Shown here piece after piece: positions 8,831 to 18,128 of a stretch of 64,000 nt of DNA. The stretch comes from Phycisphaeraceae bacterium (lineage in GTDB: Bacteria > Planctomycetota > Phycisphaerae > Phycisphaerales > Phycisphaeraceae). The stretch is taken from contig JANQFR010000096.1 in the NCBI GenBank assembly GCA_028277745.1, positions 1 to 64,000 on the forward strand, given 5' to 3'. The notes below the pieces were generated by a model. That model made no database searches. It worked only from the letters and a program-made list of their open reading frames with translations, and was not told the DNA's origin. Every line of letters starts with the position of its first letter. The stretch's first letter is position 1. The position numbers were made by a program, and so were the translations under genes.

Positions 8831-11329
8831 ATGCCGTCTACCTTCTTACGTAAATCGGGTCTTTTTCTGAGCCTCGGTTTTGCGATCGCTGCGCAGGCGG
8901 ACGCCGCCGTGACGATCGCCAAGGATGGGCGAGCTCTGGCTCAAATCTACGTAGGCGATGACTGGCAGGTTGAAGCGGCTGTCCCTTCGGCGCTTCGGAC
9001 CATGTCGCTCGAGCAACGCGCTCGACACGATCAAGACTTGGCGCGGTCCCGGGCGGTCGCAGACCTTCGATACCACCTCAAGCAGATGACAGGCGCCGAC
9101 TTCGAAGTCGTGGTGGTCGACACCCCCGAGGCCGTTCAGGCGCCGGCCCTGGTCTTTGGTGAGTTGGCGGTCGCGATGGGGGCGACGCCCGAGCATCAGA
9201 CGCAGACCGGCGACGCGTTCAGGCTGATCGTCCGCGAGGAGGCGGGACAAGCCGGTCAGGGGGGCCTCATCCTGTTCGGCGGCGAGAGTGAGGTTGCCGC
9301 ATCGCACGCCGTGTACCGCTTTCTCCATGAGCTCGGCTGCCGATGGATCATGCCCGGACCTAACGGCGAGGTCATCCCGTTGCTCTCAACCCTCACGGTG
9401 GAGCCGTCTGACCTCGCCCGCGCCCCGACGTTCGAGGTTCGCGCCCCGTGGTACAGCGGCGGCCCTCGCATCGTCACCACAGAAGAATTAGACCAGTTCG
9501 CCCAATGGCGTCGCCGCATGGGGCAGACCCATGGCCAGCCCAGCCACCCCGACTTCATGCACGGCGGGCACGCGTGGGCCTACATGATCAACCGATATAA
9601 ACAGGAATTCGAAGCCGAGCCTTCGATGTTCGCCCAGGTGCGGTCAGCCGAGGGCGGGTTCGAGCGTTCAAGGTTTCAGCTCGAACCGACCCACCCCGGC
9701 GTCATCGATCTTACGGTCCGCTACATCCGTGAAGAGTTTGATCGCCACGGCTGGCCCAAAGACAAACATGTCGCGCTGAGCATCGGCCCCAACGACGGCG
9801 CTGGCTACTCCCAGTCACCCGAGACCTATCGCGTCTCGGCCGGACGAACCGATCCCGTCACCGGCGGCAGCGACGAGACCGACGTGCTGATCCATTACGC
9901 CAACGAAGTGTTCGAACGCGTTGCCGACGAATTTCCCAATCTCAGACTGGGGTTCTACATCTATTCGGTCCACGGCGACTATCCCAAGCGTTATCAACCC
10001 CACCCACACTTCGTCGCTCACTTTGCCGACATTACCTACTCGCGGCATCACAGCATCTTTGATCCGCAGAGCTTCACGCGCACTTACTACCGGAGCATCC
10101 TCGAACAGTGGGCGCAACTGGCGCAAACGCAGGATAATCCGATGTGGTACTACGGCTATAACTGGAACCTGGCCGAGAATATGTTCCCTTACACCAGGGT
10201 CCGACACTTCGGCGAAGAACTGCCTTACTACGCGCGCATCGGTGTCCTGGGCCACAACAACGAGCAGGACAAGGCCTGGAGCATTCTTGGGCCCCACAAC
10301 TACATCCTGGCCAGGCTCGGCTGGGACACGACGCTGGATTGGCGAGACCTGCTGCGTGAGTATTGCGACGTCGCGTTCGGCGCCGGGGCCGACGCGATGT
10401 TCCGCTACTACCTGATGCTGGACGAGACCCAGAGCCACGCCGGCATCGAATCCGGCGCCTACCCCAGCGTTCCGCTCGTGCTGGATCGGGCGTTCCTGTC
10501 TCGAGCCGAAGCGTTGCTCGCAGAAGCCAGATCTGCCGCAGAAACCGACACGCACCGCCGCAACGTTGAATGGTTCGGCCAGTCCGTCACCGCGTTAACG
10601 ATCTATCACGACCTGATCGACGCCTTGTCTGAAGGCGCTTTCTCCGAAGCCGGCGACCGTTATGACGACCTGATGGCTCACTGGCGAACGCAGCTCGATG
10701 CGGACCCGAACCTCGTCTCACGCTACGCCGAACTCTATCTCAAACACTGGTGCCTCAAGCCCTTTCTGGACTTAGCCAGGACATACAGCTCCGATCCTTA
10801 CGCCGTTCTCCACCAACTGCCGGAAGCGCTCCCGACGCGGCTCGACCCGGATAACGCCGGACAACGCATGGGGTTCCAATTGCCTGCCCAGGCGGCAGAC
10901 AAATACCGCAAGACCCGCACCTATCGCTCGACGTGGGACGCTCAAGGTTTGGGCGAGTATCGCGACGGCGGCGTCTGGTATTACCACACGTTCGATGGCG
11001 TCACCCCGGCCGACGGTCAAGGCGTGGGCCTGCTGATCGGCGGCGTCGAAGACGTCGTGCACGTCTTTCTCAACGGCCGGTACGTCGGGACGGGCCGCGG
11101 TTATCTGACGCCGTTCGTTTTCGATCTGACCGACGATCTCCATCACGAAGCGGCCAACTTTCTTGCAATACAAGTAGTGCGTGAAAACCCCATCAACGAA
11201 CTGGGGCTCGGCGGGCTGCTCCAGACCAGCTTCGTCTTCGCCGGGCCACGTCTGGAAAGCAAGGCCCCGGCCGAGGAGAACGCCCCCCGCGTCCTGCCCG
11301 GCGGATCACGCGATGAAGCGACCCAGTAG
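8831..11329 (+). CDS. secreted DUF4838 domain protein with C-terminal jelly-roll domain
   Basis: This 832-residue protein starts at the ATG with a GGAG site (TTGGAGTTTTC) directly before a signal peptide (LRKSGLFLSLGFAIAAQADA). Its N-terminal alpha-glucuronidase-like region ends in AVYRFLHELGCRWIMPGPNG, clearly paralogous to the same motif in the gene at 5865. A DUF4838-like central region follows, but without the CECGPC patch. The last ~130 residues differ from the paralogue: they form a galactose-binding-like beta-sandwich (WYYHTFDG, VVHVFLNGRYVGTGRGY, FVFDLTD) as found in GH2 enzymes. This suggests a carbohydrate-active enzyme with its own sugar-binding tail. The GH106-like gene starts 78 bp downstream on the same strand. 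Catalytic residues and substrate are unknown. Confidence 0.8.
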   Translation: MPSTFLRKSGLFLSLGFAIAAQADAAVTIAKDGRALAQIYVGDDWQVEAAVPSALRTMSLEQRARHDQDLARSRAVADLRYHLKQMTGADFEVVVVDTPEAVQAPALVFGELAVAMGATPEHQTQTGDAFRLIVREEAGQAGQGGLILFGGESEVAASHAVYRFLHELGCRWIMPGPNGEVIPLLSTLTVEPSDLARAPTFEVRAPWYSGGPRIVTTEELDQFAQWRRRMGQTHGQPSHPDFMHGGHAWAYMINRYKQEFEAEPSMFAQVRSAEGGFERSRFQLEPTHPGVIDLTVRYIREEFDRHGWPKDKHVALSIGPNDGAGYSQSPETYRVSAGRTDPVTGGSDETDVLIHYANEVFERVADEFPNLRLGFYIYSVHGDYPKRYQPHPHFVAHFADITYSRHHSIFDPQSFTRTYYRSILEQWAQLAQTQDNPMWYYGYNWNLAENMFPYTRVRHFGEELPYYARIGVLGHNNEQDKAWSILGPHNYILARLGWDTTLDWRDLLREYCDVAFGAGADAMFRYYLMLDETQSHAGIESGAYPSVPLVLDRAFLSRAEALLAEARSAAETDTHRRNVEWFGQSVTALTIYHDLIDALSEGAFSEAGDRYDDLMAHWRTQLDADPNLVSRYAELYLKHWCLKPFLDLARTYSSDPYAVLHQLPEALPTRLDPDNAGQRMGFQLPAQAADKYRKTRTYRSTWDAQGLGEYRDGGVWYYHTFDGVTPADGQGVGLLIGGVEDVVHVFLNGRYVGTGRGYLTPFVFDLTDDLHHEAANFLAIQVVRENPINELGLGGLLQTSFVFAGPRLESKAPAEENAPRVLPGGSRDEATQ

Positions 11330-11407
11330 GTCGAGCTCCTCCCCGCACCGAACCGACCGGCTCAGCATAACCGTCATCATGGGATAAACTGCAGACAGCC
11401 AATCAGC

Positions 11408-13597
11408 ATGAATCGCCACACCACCCTCAAACGCGTTGACCGTGCCCATCTTGGCCGGCTCTTCCATCGCCCCGGCCTGATCTATCTTTGGGCGCTGAAC
11501 GCCGACGGTAATCGCCAGCGACTCTCCGTCATGATCGATCGTTTCGCGATCGACGGCGTGGCCGGCGTGATTCTTCACCCCCGCCATGGGCTGGAGGTCC
11601 CTTACGGGGGCGACGACTGGTTTGATCTTGTCGAGTGGATCGTTTCGCGCTGTCGGCAAAGGGGGGTTGCGGTCTGGCTCTACGACGAGGACCCGTTCCC
11701 CAGCGGCGCCGCGGGAGGGCGTCTTGTCGCCGAGCACCCCGAGTTCGCCGCGACCGAGATCGCCCATCACCGCTACACCATTGACGCCGGTTCCGACGAC
11801 ACGCCCGAAGGCGTCTTCCGATTTCCCGCCGGCCGATTGCTGTGGTGTGGCGTGGTCGACCCCTCGACCGGAACGACGCACGATCTGACGGCTCGCGTAG
11901 GCATGCTGCGTGAGCGTTGGGTGACCAAGCCACAGTGGGACAGCCGGTACTACTACCCCGACACGCCGCGTTACGAGTGCCCCCGAGCATGGACCACCGG
12001 TGAGGTGTTCGGCGTGCGTGTCCCGTCTCTGGGTCCCGGCGAGCAACTCGTCGCGTTCACGGCCCAATCCATGACGCCGGGGGTGGACGGGCATTGGACA
12101 CGTATGCCCGATACGCTTAACCCGCTTGCTACGCGGCGCTTTATCGAGCTGACCCACGATCGTTACCGGGGCCGACTGGCGAGTCATTTCGGCCAAGCCA
12201 TCGAGGCGATGTTCACCGACGAGCCGGGGATTTTCGCGCTGCGGCCGTGGACCCCTGGGCTCTTCGAGGTCTTCGAGCAAGACCTGGGTTACGATCTCAG
12301 GCCGCGGCTGTGGCGGCTCTTCGACGATTCCGACGATCCGCTCACTCGCAAGACGCGGGTCGACTACCGGCTCTGGTGCGGCCGACGGTTCCACGACGCC
12401 TGGCTCCAACCCGTTGCACAGTGGTGCGAATCCAATGGATTGCCCTTGGTCGGGCACATGAGCCCCGAGGACGACCCGGTGCAGCAGGTGTCCCGGCTCG
12501 GCAATCTGATGCCAATGCTTGAGACCCTGCACATCCCCGGGATCGATTTGATCGTTCCCGCGGCTGGCGATTCGAACCACCCGCTGCTCAACATCGGCGT
12601 GATCGCCGCCCGGAGCGTAGCTGAACAACAAAACCGGCAAGGCGTGCTCAGCGAATCCCTCGCGGCCTCCGGGGAGGCCCCCGACGCACGGACGGCACGC
12701 CGTGTTCTGACATGGCAGACGATGATGGGCGTCACCACGGCCGTGGTTCACGCCGCGTTCGAGTCGATGCACGGCCACCGCGCCATCGACGCCCCGCCGG
12801 ACTTCGGCCCGGGCGGCCCCGCGTGGGACGCCATGGCCGATCTTGGCGTGGAACTGAAGGCGGTCCAATCGATCGTCGCCGAATCGCGTCAGGTTGCACC
12901 CGTGGCGATCCTCTGGCCGATCCGCAGCTTCGCCGCCGAGCCCTTCCATGGTTATCTCGATCACGACGAACGCCGTCGCCGACTCGCCAGGCTCGTCGGC
13001 CTGTGCCTGGACCTCCAGATCGGCATCCACTTGCTGGACGAACCGCGCCTATGGTCGGCCCGGTGGCGGGACAACCGTTGTCATGTCGGTCCCTGTGCTT
13101 ACGAGTACCTGCTGGCGCCCGCCTCGACGCTCTGGCACAAAAAAACGATCATCCAACTCACTGAGGCGCAGCGGCGGGGCGTCGGCGTCATGGGGTTTGA
13201 CGAGGCGCCTGGCATGATCGATACCGATGAAGGCCTCCAACCATTCGAACCTAATTGGCCCACCGAAGCGGCGACCCGTGAGAGTCTGGCCGATCTGCCC
13301 CGGCTCCTTAGCGTCGCGGGCGACGCCGCCGACCTCCGCGTGACGGCCTGGCGGCGCGAACAGAAAATCATTCGGCTTGCCATGAACCTCCGCCAAGATC
13401 CGATTGAGTTTGACTGGATCGACAAGCCGATCCAGATCGCCCCCGATGAGCTCTGGCAACTCGGCCCCGATGGCGAATGCCGGCTGATGATGCCTGCGAC
13501 CCGCACGTTGCGGCATCGTGCGCCATATGTAACAGTCGACGGAACAACCGGAGCCCGGGCAATGAGGCTTCCGAAAGCGACTTCCGGGCGATCGTAA
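11408..13597 (+). CDS. GH106-like glycoside hydrolase (alpha-L-rhamnosidase type)
   Basis: This 729-residue protein resembles the large GH106/PF17132 family, some members of which are alpha-L-rhamnosidases. Visible family signatures are the N-terminal barrel start, GVAVWLYDEDPFPSGAAGG (around residues 90-108), a FTDEPGIF segment near 270, and GLPLVGHMSPEDDP near 340. The C-terminal jelly-roll domain seen in long rhamnosidases is short or absent, and no signal peptide is visible, so the enzyme may be cytoplasmic. It follows two DUF4838 genes on the same strand. Together with the isomerase, SDR and AKR genes nearby this suggests breakdown of a deoxy-sugar-containing glycan, which is an inference. 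Confidence 0.7.
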   Translation: MNRHTTLKRVDRAHLGRLFHRPGLIYLWALNADGNRQRLSVMIDRFAIDGVAGVILHPRHGLEVPYGGDDWFDLVEWIVSRCRQRGVAVWLYDEDPFPSGAAGGRLVAEHPEFAATEIAHHRYTIDAGSDDTPEGVFRFPAGRLLWCGVVDPSTGTTHDLTARVGMLRERWVTKPQWDSRYYYPDTPRYECPRAWTTGEVFGVRVPSLGPGEQLVAFTAQSMTPGVDGHWTRMPDTLNPLATRRFIELTHDRYRGRLASHFGQAIEAMFTDEPGIFALRPWTPGLFEVFEQDLGYDLRPRLWRLFDDSDDPLTRKTRVDYRLWCGRRFHDAWLQPVAQWCESNGLPLVGHMSPEDDPVQQVSRLGNLMPMLETLHIPGIDLIVPAAGDSNHPLLNIGVIAARSVAEQQNRQGVLSESLAASGEAPDARTARRVLTWQTMMGVTTAVVHAAFESMHGHRAIDAPPDFGPGGPAWDAMADLGVELKAVQSIVAESRQVAPVAILWPIRSFAAEPFHGYLDHDERRRRLARLVGLCLDLQIGIHLLDEPRLWSARWRDNRCHVGPCAYEYLLAPASTLWHKKTIIQLTEAQRRGVGVMGFDEAPGMIDTDEGLQPFEPNWPTEAATRESLADLPRLLSVAGDAADLRVTAWRREQKIIRLAMNLRQDPIEFDWIDKPIQIAPDELWQLGPDGECRLMMPATRTLRHRAPYVTVDGTTGARAMRLPKATSGRS

Positions 13598-13750
13598 AAG
13601 TTCCTCGTAATATTCTTCCGGCTTGTCCGGGCCAGCTCAGGCGTCTGAGAGTTGAAGACACAGGCGGGCAACCGACGATACCAGTGCACTTAACCGACAA
13701 GCGGAAAAGCGCGCATTCGAAACCTGTTACCAGGAATCGATACTGTCGAG

Positions 13751-13770
13751 CCGCGACGTCTTCGTCGCGG
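13751..13770. terminator. stem-loop between convergent genes
   Basis: A perfect 8-bp stem CCGCGACG/CGTCGCGG with loop TCTT lies in the 260-bp gap where the GH106-like gene and the FHA gene converge. No T-run follows on either strand, so it is a weak terminator candidate. The rest of the gap shows nothing recognisable. Confidence 0.35.
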
Positions 13771-13857
13771 CCGTACCGCCGGATGGTTGGCGCCACGGTT
13801 GAAAACGGCGTCAAAGACGCGGGAAAACTGTCGTTGCCAATGTCCGCGCCATCCGGT

Positions 13858-16296
13858 TCAGTTCGAGGCGGGCAGACGGATGACGTGGGTGTCGGCGCTT
13901 CTTTCCTGCAGGTGCTGGGTCGCGGCCCGCTGCAGGCGCAGCCGCTCGGCGACATCGTCAGCGAAGTACCACTGCCGCCATGTCTTCATACCCGCGGCCC
14001 GGGCGGCGGCGGGGTCGAGGCGGCGGCCCTCGGTCACCTCGCCGGTCGCGGGGTTCACCTTCCCGGCGCCGATCACGATCGGCTGGCCGGTCTCGAACGC
14101 GATGCGGTAGGCCTCTTCCACCGGGGTGAGCGGCTGGGCGGGCGCCGCCGGGACCGGCTGCAGCTGACTCATCATCGCCGCCGGCGTCGGCGCCTCCCGG
14201 GCGGCGTTGGCCGGCGTCGTGACCGGGCCCTGGGTGATCACCGGCTGGAACGCGATCTGCGTGGACGCGAGGCTCTTGCGCACCTGCTCTTGGATGGTGG
14301 CCTCCATCGCGCTGTCGCGGCTGCGCAGCTCGGTGAGGACCGCCGCGAGGGCCTCGTCGGTCTGCCGCCCCGGGGTGCTCTGCACCGCGACGAGGATCTG
14401 GTCCAGCCGTTGATCGGTCTGCTGCGGCCAGGCCTGCATCAGCTCGGCGACCTCGGCGAGCCTCGCGTCGGCTTCACGCCGGGTCTGGACCGCATCGAGG
14501 ATCTGCGTCAGCCGCGGGTCGTCCGCCGCCTTCACGGTGGTGGCGGCAAGGGCTTGCAATTCGCTGCGCAACTCGTCGATCGGCTGACGATCCTTCAGTT
14601 GCTCGAGAATCTCGGTGAGCAGCTTCGCGGTGGACTCCTGCGAGGCCAGCACCGATCCGTCGGACGCGTCCGACGGCGGGGCGTCATGACCGCTGATCGC
14701 CGCGGCGAGCCGGTCAAGCCGATTGACAAGCTGCCTGTCGGCATCCTGTCGGGTCTTCTCGACGGCGGCGAGCATGTCGTCGGCCGACGGCTGGTCGTCG
14801 AGCTTCGCGGCCAGCGCCTCGAGAGCCGGCGTCACCGCGTCGCCCTGGGCCGAGATCGCCTGGGTCACGGCGGCGGCGACCTGCTGCGGCGTCGCCTGGC
14901 GGTCCAGCCGCCGGTCGATGCGGTCCAGCCGGGCGGCGAGCTGGCCGGCGTCGGGCTGCTGTTCGAGCCGGGTGAGCAGCTTCTGAAGCGTCGGCGTCAG
15001 GCCCTCGGGCTGCTCGGCGACCACGTCGCGAAGAACGACGGCGAGCTGCTCGGCGGTGGGCTGCTGATCGAGCCGCTCGACGAGTTGTTCGAGCGTCGGG
15101 CTGATCGCCGTGGGATGGTCGGCCATGACCTGCGCCACCGCGGCCGCCAGCTTCTCCGGGCCTGGCTGGGCGTCGAGCTGGGCGACCACCCGGTCCAGGC
15201 GCTGGGCCAGGTCGGTCGACAGGCTCGCCCGCAGCCCGGCGACCTCGGCGTATAGCTTGTCGAGATTGTCGCTGGGGTCAGGCTGGTTGCGATCGACCAG
15301 CAGGGCTTCCAGCCGGGTCGGCTGCGCTTCGATCAGCCGGCGAAGTTCGGCGATCTGCTGGTCTTCATCCGCGTCGCGCCCGGCCGCGTCCGCCAGGGCC
15401 TGGTTGAGCTGCTGCGATGACGTGTTGAGCGCTGCGCGGATCTCCGCCAGGGTCTGCTGATTCGCCCGGGCCTGCTCGGCGGCGGCGGCGACCTGATCGA
15501 GCAGCGGTCGCGACTGGGCCGCCTGCAACTCGAGTGACTCCATCAGCGTCGCGAGCTTGTCCGGCGAGAGCACCGGCTGGGCCTCCAGCCGGGCGAGGAT
15601 CGACGCCAGCGTCGGCGCGACGTCCTGGGACTGGGGCATCTTCGCGATCGCGGTCTTGATCTCCGCCAGCACCTCGGCCTGTTCGCGCGCCGCGTTGGTC
15701 GACGCGAGGATCTGTTTCAGCAGCGGTTCATAATCCGCCGGTTGGTTCGCCTGCATCTGAGCCAGCAGCTTCTGGGCCGAGTCGTCGCTGGCGGTGCGGG
15801 CGTCGGCGAGCCGCTGCTTCAGGTCGTCGTTGTGCTGCCGGCTCTCGACGTACTGGAAGATGTTGAGCCCGACCACGCCGGCGGCGGCGAGGATCACGGC
15901 CGCGGCGGCGAGCGACGGCCGACGTCGCCGGCCGGCCAGATGGTCCGTGTCCACCACCTCGGGCGGGTCGCCCAGCAACGCCAGACGCTCCGCCTGCTCC
16001 ACCTGCATGCGCGACGCCACCATCACGGTCCGGCCGATCTGGAGGTAGTCCCCGTCCTTGACCGGGCCCTTCTGCTCCAGCCGCTTGTGGTTGCGGTACG
16101 TGCCGTGGCGCGACTCGAGGTCCTGGACGTACCAGCGCCCGCCCTCGCACGTCAGCTTGGCGTGCTGGCGCGACACCTTGCGGTCGCTCAGCTTAACCTG
16201 ATCGCCGTCGCGGCCGAGCACGACCGCGCCGCCGTCATCTTTGAGTTCATACACCCTGCCCTTGTCGGGCCCGCTGGCGACAATGAGGATTAACAA
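13858..16296 (-). CDS. FHA-domain membrane protein with long repetitive coiled-coil region
   Basis: The protein has about 812 residues. It begins with an FHA phosphothreonine-binding domain (1-95: GRD at 28-30, SRQH at 42-45, SRHGTYRNHKR near 62), a linker, and one transmembrane helix (about 127-150). A very long Ala/Gln/Leu-rich coiled-coil region follows (155-700) with degenerate repeats of the form TPTLxxLLxRLxxQP. A more compact end (about 720-812) contains EEAYRIAFETGQPIVIG and MKTWRQWYFADD and belongs to no family I recognise. FHA proteins act in Ser/Thr-kinase signalling or as scaffolds. The start is uncertain: TTG at 16296 has AAAGGGA upstream and begins the FHA fold, while an ATG at 16380 would add 28 non-conserved residues. 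It stands alone, facing a 500-bp gap. Confidence 0.7.
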   Translation of the reverse strand: MLILIVASGPDKGRVYELKDDGGAVVLGRDGDQVKLSDRKVSRQHAKLTCEGGRWYVQDLESRHGTYRNHKRLEQKGPVKDGDYLQIGRTVMVASRMQVEQAERLALLGDPPEVVDTDHLAGRRRRPSLAAAAVILAAAGVVGLNIFQYVESRQHNDDLKQRLADARTASDDSAQKLLAQMQANQPADYEPLLKQILASTNAAREQAEVLAEIKTAIAKMPQSQDVAPTLASILARLEAQPVLSPDKLATLMESLELQAAQSRPLLDQVAAAAEQARANQQTLAEIRAALNTSSQQLNQALADAAGRDADEDQQIAELRRLIEAQPTRLEALLVDRNQPDPSDNLDKLYAEVAGLRASLSTDLAQRLDRVVAQLDAQPGPEKLAAAVAQVMADHPTAISPTLEQLVERLDQQPTAEQLAVVLRDVVAEQPEGLTPTLQKLLTRLEQQPDAGQLAARLDRIDRRLDRQATPQQVAAAVTQAISAQGDAVTPALEALAAKLDDQPSADDMLAAVEKTRQDADRQLVNRLDRLAAAISGHDAPPSDASDGSVLASQESTAKLLTEILEQLKDRQPIDELRSELQALAATTVKAADDPRLTQILDAVQTRREADARLAEVAELMQAWPQQTDQRLDQILVAVQSTPGRQTDEALAAVLTELRSRDSAMEATIQEQVRKSLASTQIAFQPVITQGPVTTPANAAREAPTPAAMMSQLQPVPAAPAQPLTPVEEAYRIAFETGQPIVIGAGKVNPATGEVTEGRRLDPAAARAAGMKTWRQWYFADDVAERLRLQRAATQHLQERSADTHVIRLPASN

Positions 16297-16797
16297 GGCA
16301 ACTTGTCCCTTTTCCCAGGCCCGGAAAGACACACCATAATCAAGAGAACAGGAGCAATCCGCGAAACGAGGCGGGACCATTAAGTTATTGGACCATCGGG
16401 GTTTGGTCAAGACGGCCGCCTCTCTTGGGCGGGGGCTGGATGATGAAACCGCCGATGAACGCCGATAGAGGATCGACACACGGCCCGGAGGGCAGGCAAA
16501 GCAGATAGCCGGAAGGAGCGGAAAACCGGAAAATGCCGCCCGCGATCTCCGGCTCTCCGTCCTTTCAGGCCCTCTGCTTCAAGCCCGCGGCTTGGCTTAC
16601 AAATACCTGGATTTCAAAGAGCAAACACATCTCAAACCACAATATGTTAGGTTTTTGATAGTATTCTGTCAAGCATCTGAGTTGTTTTCATCCACGCAGA
16701 GACGCTGAAACGCACGAAGAAAAGCGATGGTTCTGTTCCCATTGGGCCGCGTGTTTTTGCACGAAGCCGAGTTCGGGGCGGGTAAGATGTCGCGTTC
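16297..16797. other. 500-bp intergenic region, no gene recognised
   Basis: No plausible coding frame was found. The left part may be the leader of the FHA gene. The right half is AT-rich (about 16600-16690) and could hold promoters. At about 16693-16718 there is a short tract (CACGCAGAGACGCTGAAACG) like a degenerate GC-rich microrepeat. Separated copies of AGCCGGA and TCCGGCT (about 16506 and 16543) could pair. None of these has an assigned role. Confidence 0.3.
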
Positions 16798-17274
16798 ATG
16801 GGGACTGGGCTTCCGGAACACATCGAGCGCGTCGATGTTCCTGGCGGGGTCCGTTATTTCCTGCCGCCGAGGCCGAGCGGTTCAGTTCGAGCCGGCGGGT
16901 TTCTGATACTCATCGTGGTGTCCGTGGTGCTGATCAGCATCGTGCGGTGGATCGCCTTGAATGGCGTTCCGGACTATCAGGCCGCCATTTTCTTCACCAT
17001 CCTTTTACTCATGCCGATCTGGCTGGGCCGCATCGGGTTGGACATCGTCTTGGGCCGTTTTGAAATCGAACTGCGTCACAACCTGCTTGTCTGGACAAAA
17101 CGGATCGGGCCTTGGCGGCAGCAACGCAGCCGATCAACGGAGCACTTCGCGGGGCAGGGGATCGGCGCCGACAATCGGCTTCAATCGCCGGGCAAAGAGC
17201 CGACAGGCACGCTCGCCGGCCTGAAATCACAGCGATCTGGTGGGGGGTTTCGGTTCGGCCGATCTGTGTGGTAA
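16798..17274 (+). CDS. small hypothetical membrane protein, possibly truncated
   Basis: This 158-residue protein has an N-terminal soluble patch (ERVDVPGGVRYFLPPRP), two transmembrane helices (about 33-51 and 63-82) and a basic C-terminal part. The layout (GGVRYxLPPR, two helices, then an LVWTKRIGP turn) resembles short planctomycete membrane proteins of unknown function. In such proteins I would expect a longer soluble beta domain after the helices, whereas here the frame ends soon after with a low-complexity RSGGGFRFGRSVW. A C-terminal truncation or frameshift is therefore possible. There is no operon partner: the PEP-CTERM gene follows after 97 bp. Confidence 0.5.
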   Translation: MGTGLPEHIERVDVPGGVRYFLPPRPSGSVRAGGFLILIVVSVVLISIVRWIALNGVPDYQAAIFFTILLLMPIWLGRIGLDIVLGRFEIELRHNLLVWTKRIGPWRQQRSRSTEHFAGQGIGADNRLQSPGKEPTGTLAGLKSQRSGGGFRFGRSVW

Positions 17275-17371
17275 ACTTCGTTCGAACCCGCCTCGGCGGC
17301 ATCGCCGGGCAGCCAGATGAGAAATGTCAGATTATTGTGATGTTGTGGCGTATTGATTCCGAGGAGAGAAC

Positions 17372-18079
17372 ATGCGAATTCAATCATTGATCGATTCCGG
17401 GCTTGGCTGTGTATTAGCTTCTGTTTTGGCGTTCCCGGCAATGGCGGACCCGATTCGTTACGCATTTACGGCCGAGGTCAACGGCTTTACGGCGGATTCG
17501 GGTTACGACAGCTCTTATACCGGCCCGGTGGTGGTGGGCGATACGGTTACAGGATTCCTGCAGTACGACCCCGACATCGGGGGCGATCCCCGCACTAACG
17601 GTGGGGCTTCTCGTGTGCTGTCCGCTCAGGTCGGCAACGCCTCGCTCTTCTACGACGGTATCGGCAACTTCATCAATATCTCTAACGATCGCAGCGTCCT
17701 TAGTGCCGGGTCATCGACTTTTAATAATGTGGATGCCTTCCAGATCACCATAGATCTTCAAGGCGAAGCCGCAGATTTGGGTTACAGCCCCGGGATCAAC
17801 ATTTATCTGATCGATACCGATCAGTCGGTGTTTTCGGATACCTCGCTGCCGGCGACATTGTCGCTCGTTGACTTTGAAGAGGGCTTGTTGAGCATTCGTT
17901 GGATCTCGTACCGCGACGGTCTTCGCCGGTCCAACGAGGGGTTTTCCTTGTCGGCCGATATCCTCACGTTGACCGAAGTGGCTGTGCCGGAGCCGACGAC
18001 CCTGGCGGTCATGGGAGCGGGTGTTGCTTTGCTGATCCGCCGACGCAGGTACAGAGGATCATCCGTCTTCAGCCACTAA
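17372..18079 (+). CDS. PEP-CTERM sorting domain protein
   Basis: This 235-residue exported protein has a signal peptide (CVLASVLAFPAMA-DP), a beta-rich body of about 180 residues, and a C-terminal PEP-CTERM tail (AVPEPTTLAVMGAGVALLIRRRRY). The start has GAGGAG five bases upstream. The body (YAFTAEVNGF, VGDTVTGFLQYDPD) resembles beta-sandwich domains common in planctomycete PEP-CTERM proteins. Exosortase-dependent surface display is expected from the family. No partner gene is visible, and the role of the body is unknown. Confidence 0.85.
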   Translation: MRIQSLIDSGLGCVLASVLAFPAMADPIRYAFTAEVNGFTADSGYDSSYTGPVVVGDTVTGFLQYDPDIGGDPRTNGGASRVLSAQVGNASLFYDGIGNFINISNDRSVLSAGSSTFNNVDAFQITIDLQGEAADLGYSPGINIYLIDTDQSVFSDTSLPATLSLVDFEEGLLSIRWISYRDGLRRSNEGFSLSADILTLTEVAVPEPTTLAVMGAGVALLIRRRRYRGSSVFSH

Positions 18080-18084
18080 GTCCG

Positions 18085-18110
18085 GTTCAAGGGCTGTCAC
18101 GGCCCTGAAC
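18085..18110. terminator. stem-loop between convergent PEP-CTERM and methyltransferase genes
   Basis: The stem GTTCA(A)GGGC pairs with GCCCTGAAC around a 7-base loop, with one bulged A. It lies 5 bases after the PEP-CTERM stop and 18 bases before the end of the convergent methyltransferase gene. No T-run is present, so it may act as a bidirectional, RNA-structure-type terminator. Confidence 0.45.
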
Positions 18111-18128
18111 TCGATGAACTTCGCTCCT

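Noticed and set aside
11306..13030. Long minus-strand frame opposite the GH106-like gene
   Set aside because: No recognisable domain; the plus strand shows family motifs throughout.
13477..15255. Long plus-strand frame opposite the FHA gene
   Set aside because: Low-complexity Leu/Gly/Arg translation typical of the complement of an Ala/Gln-rich coiled coil.
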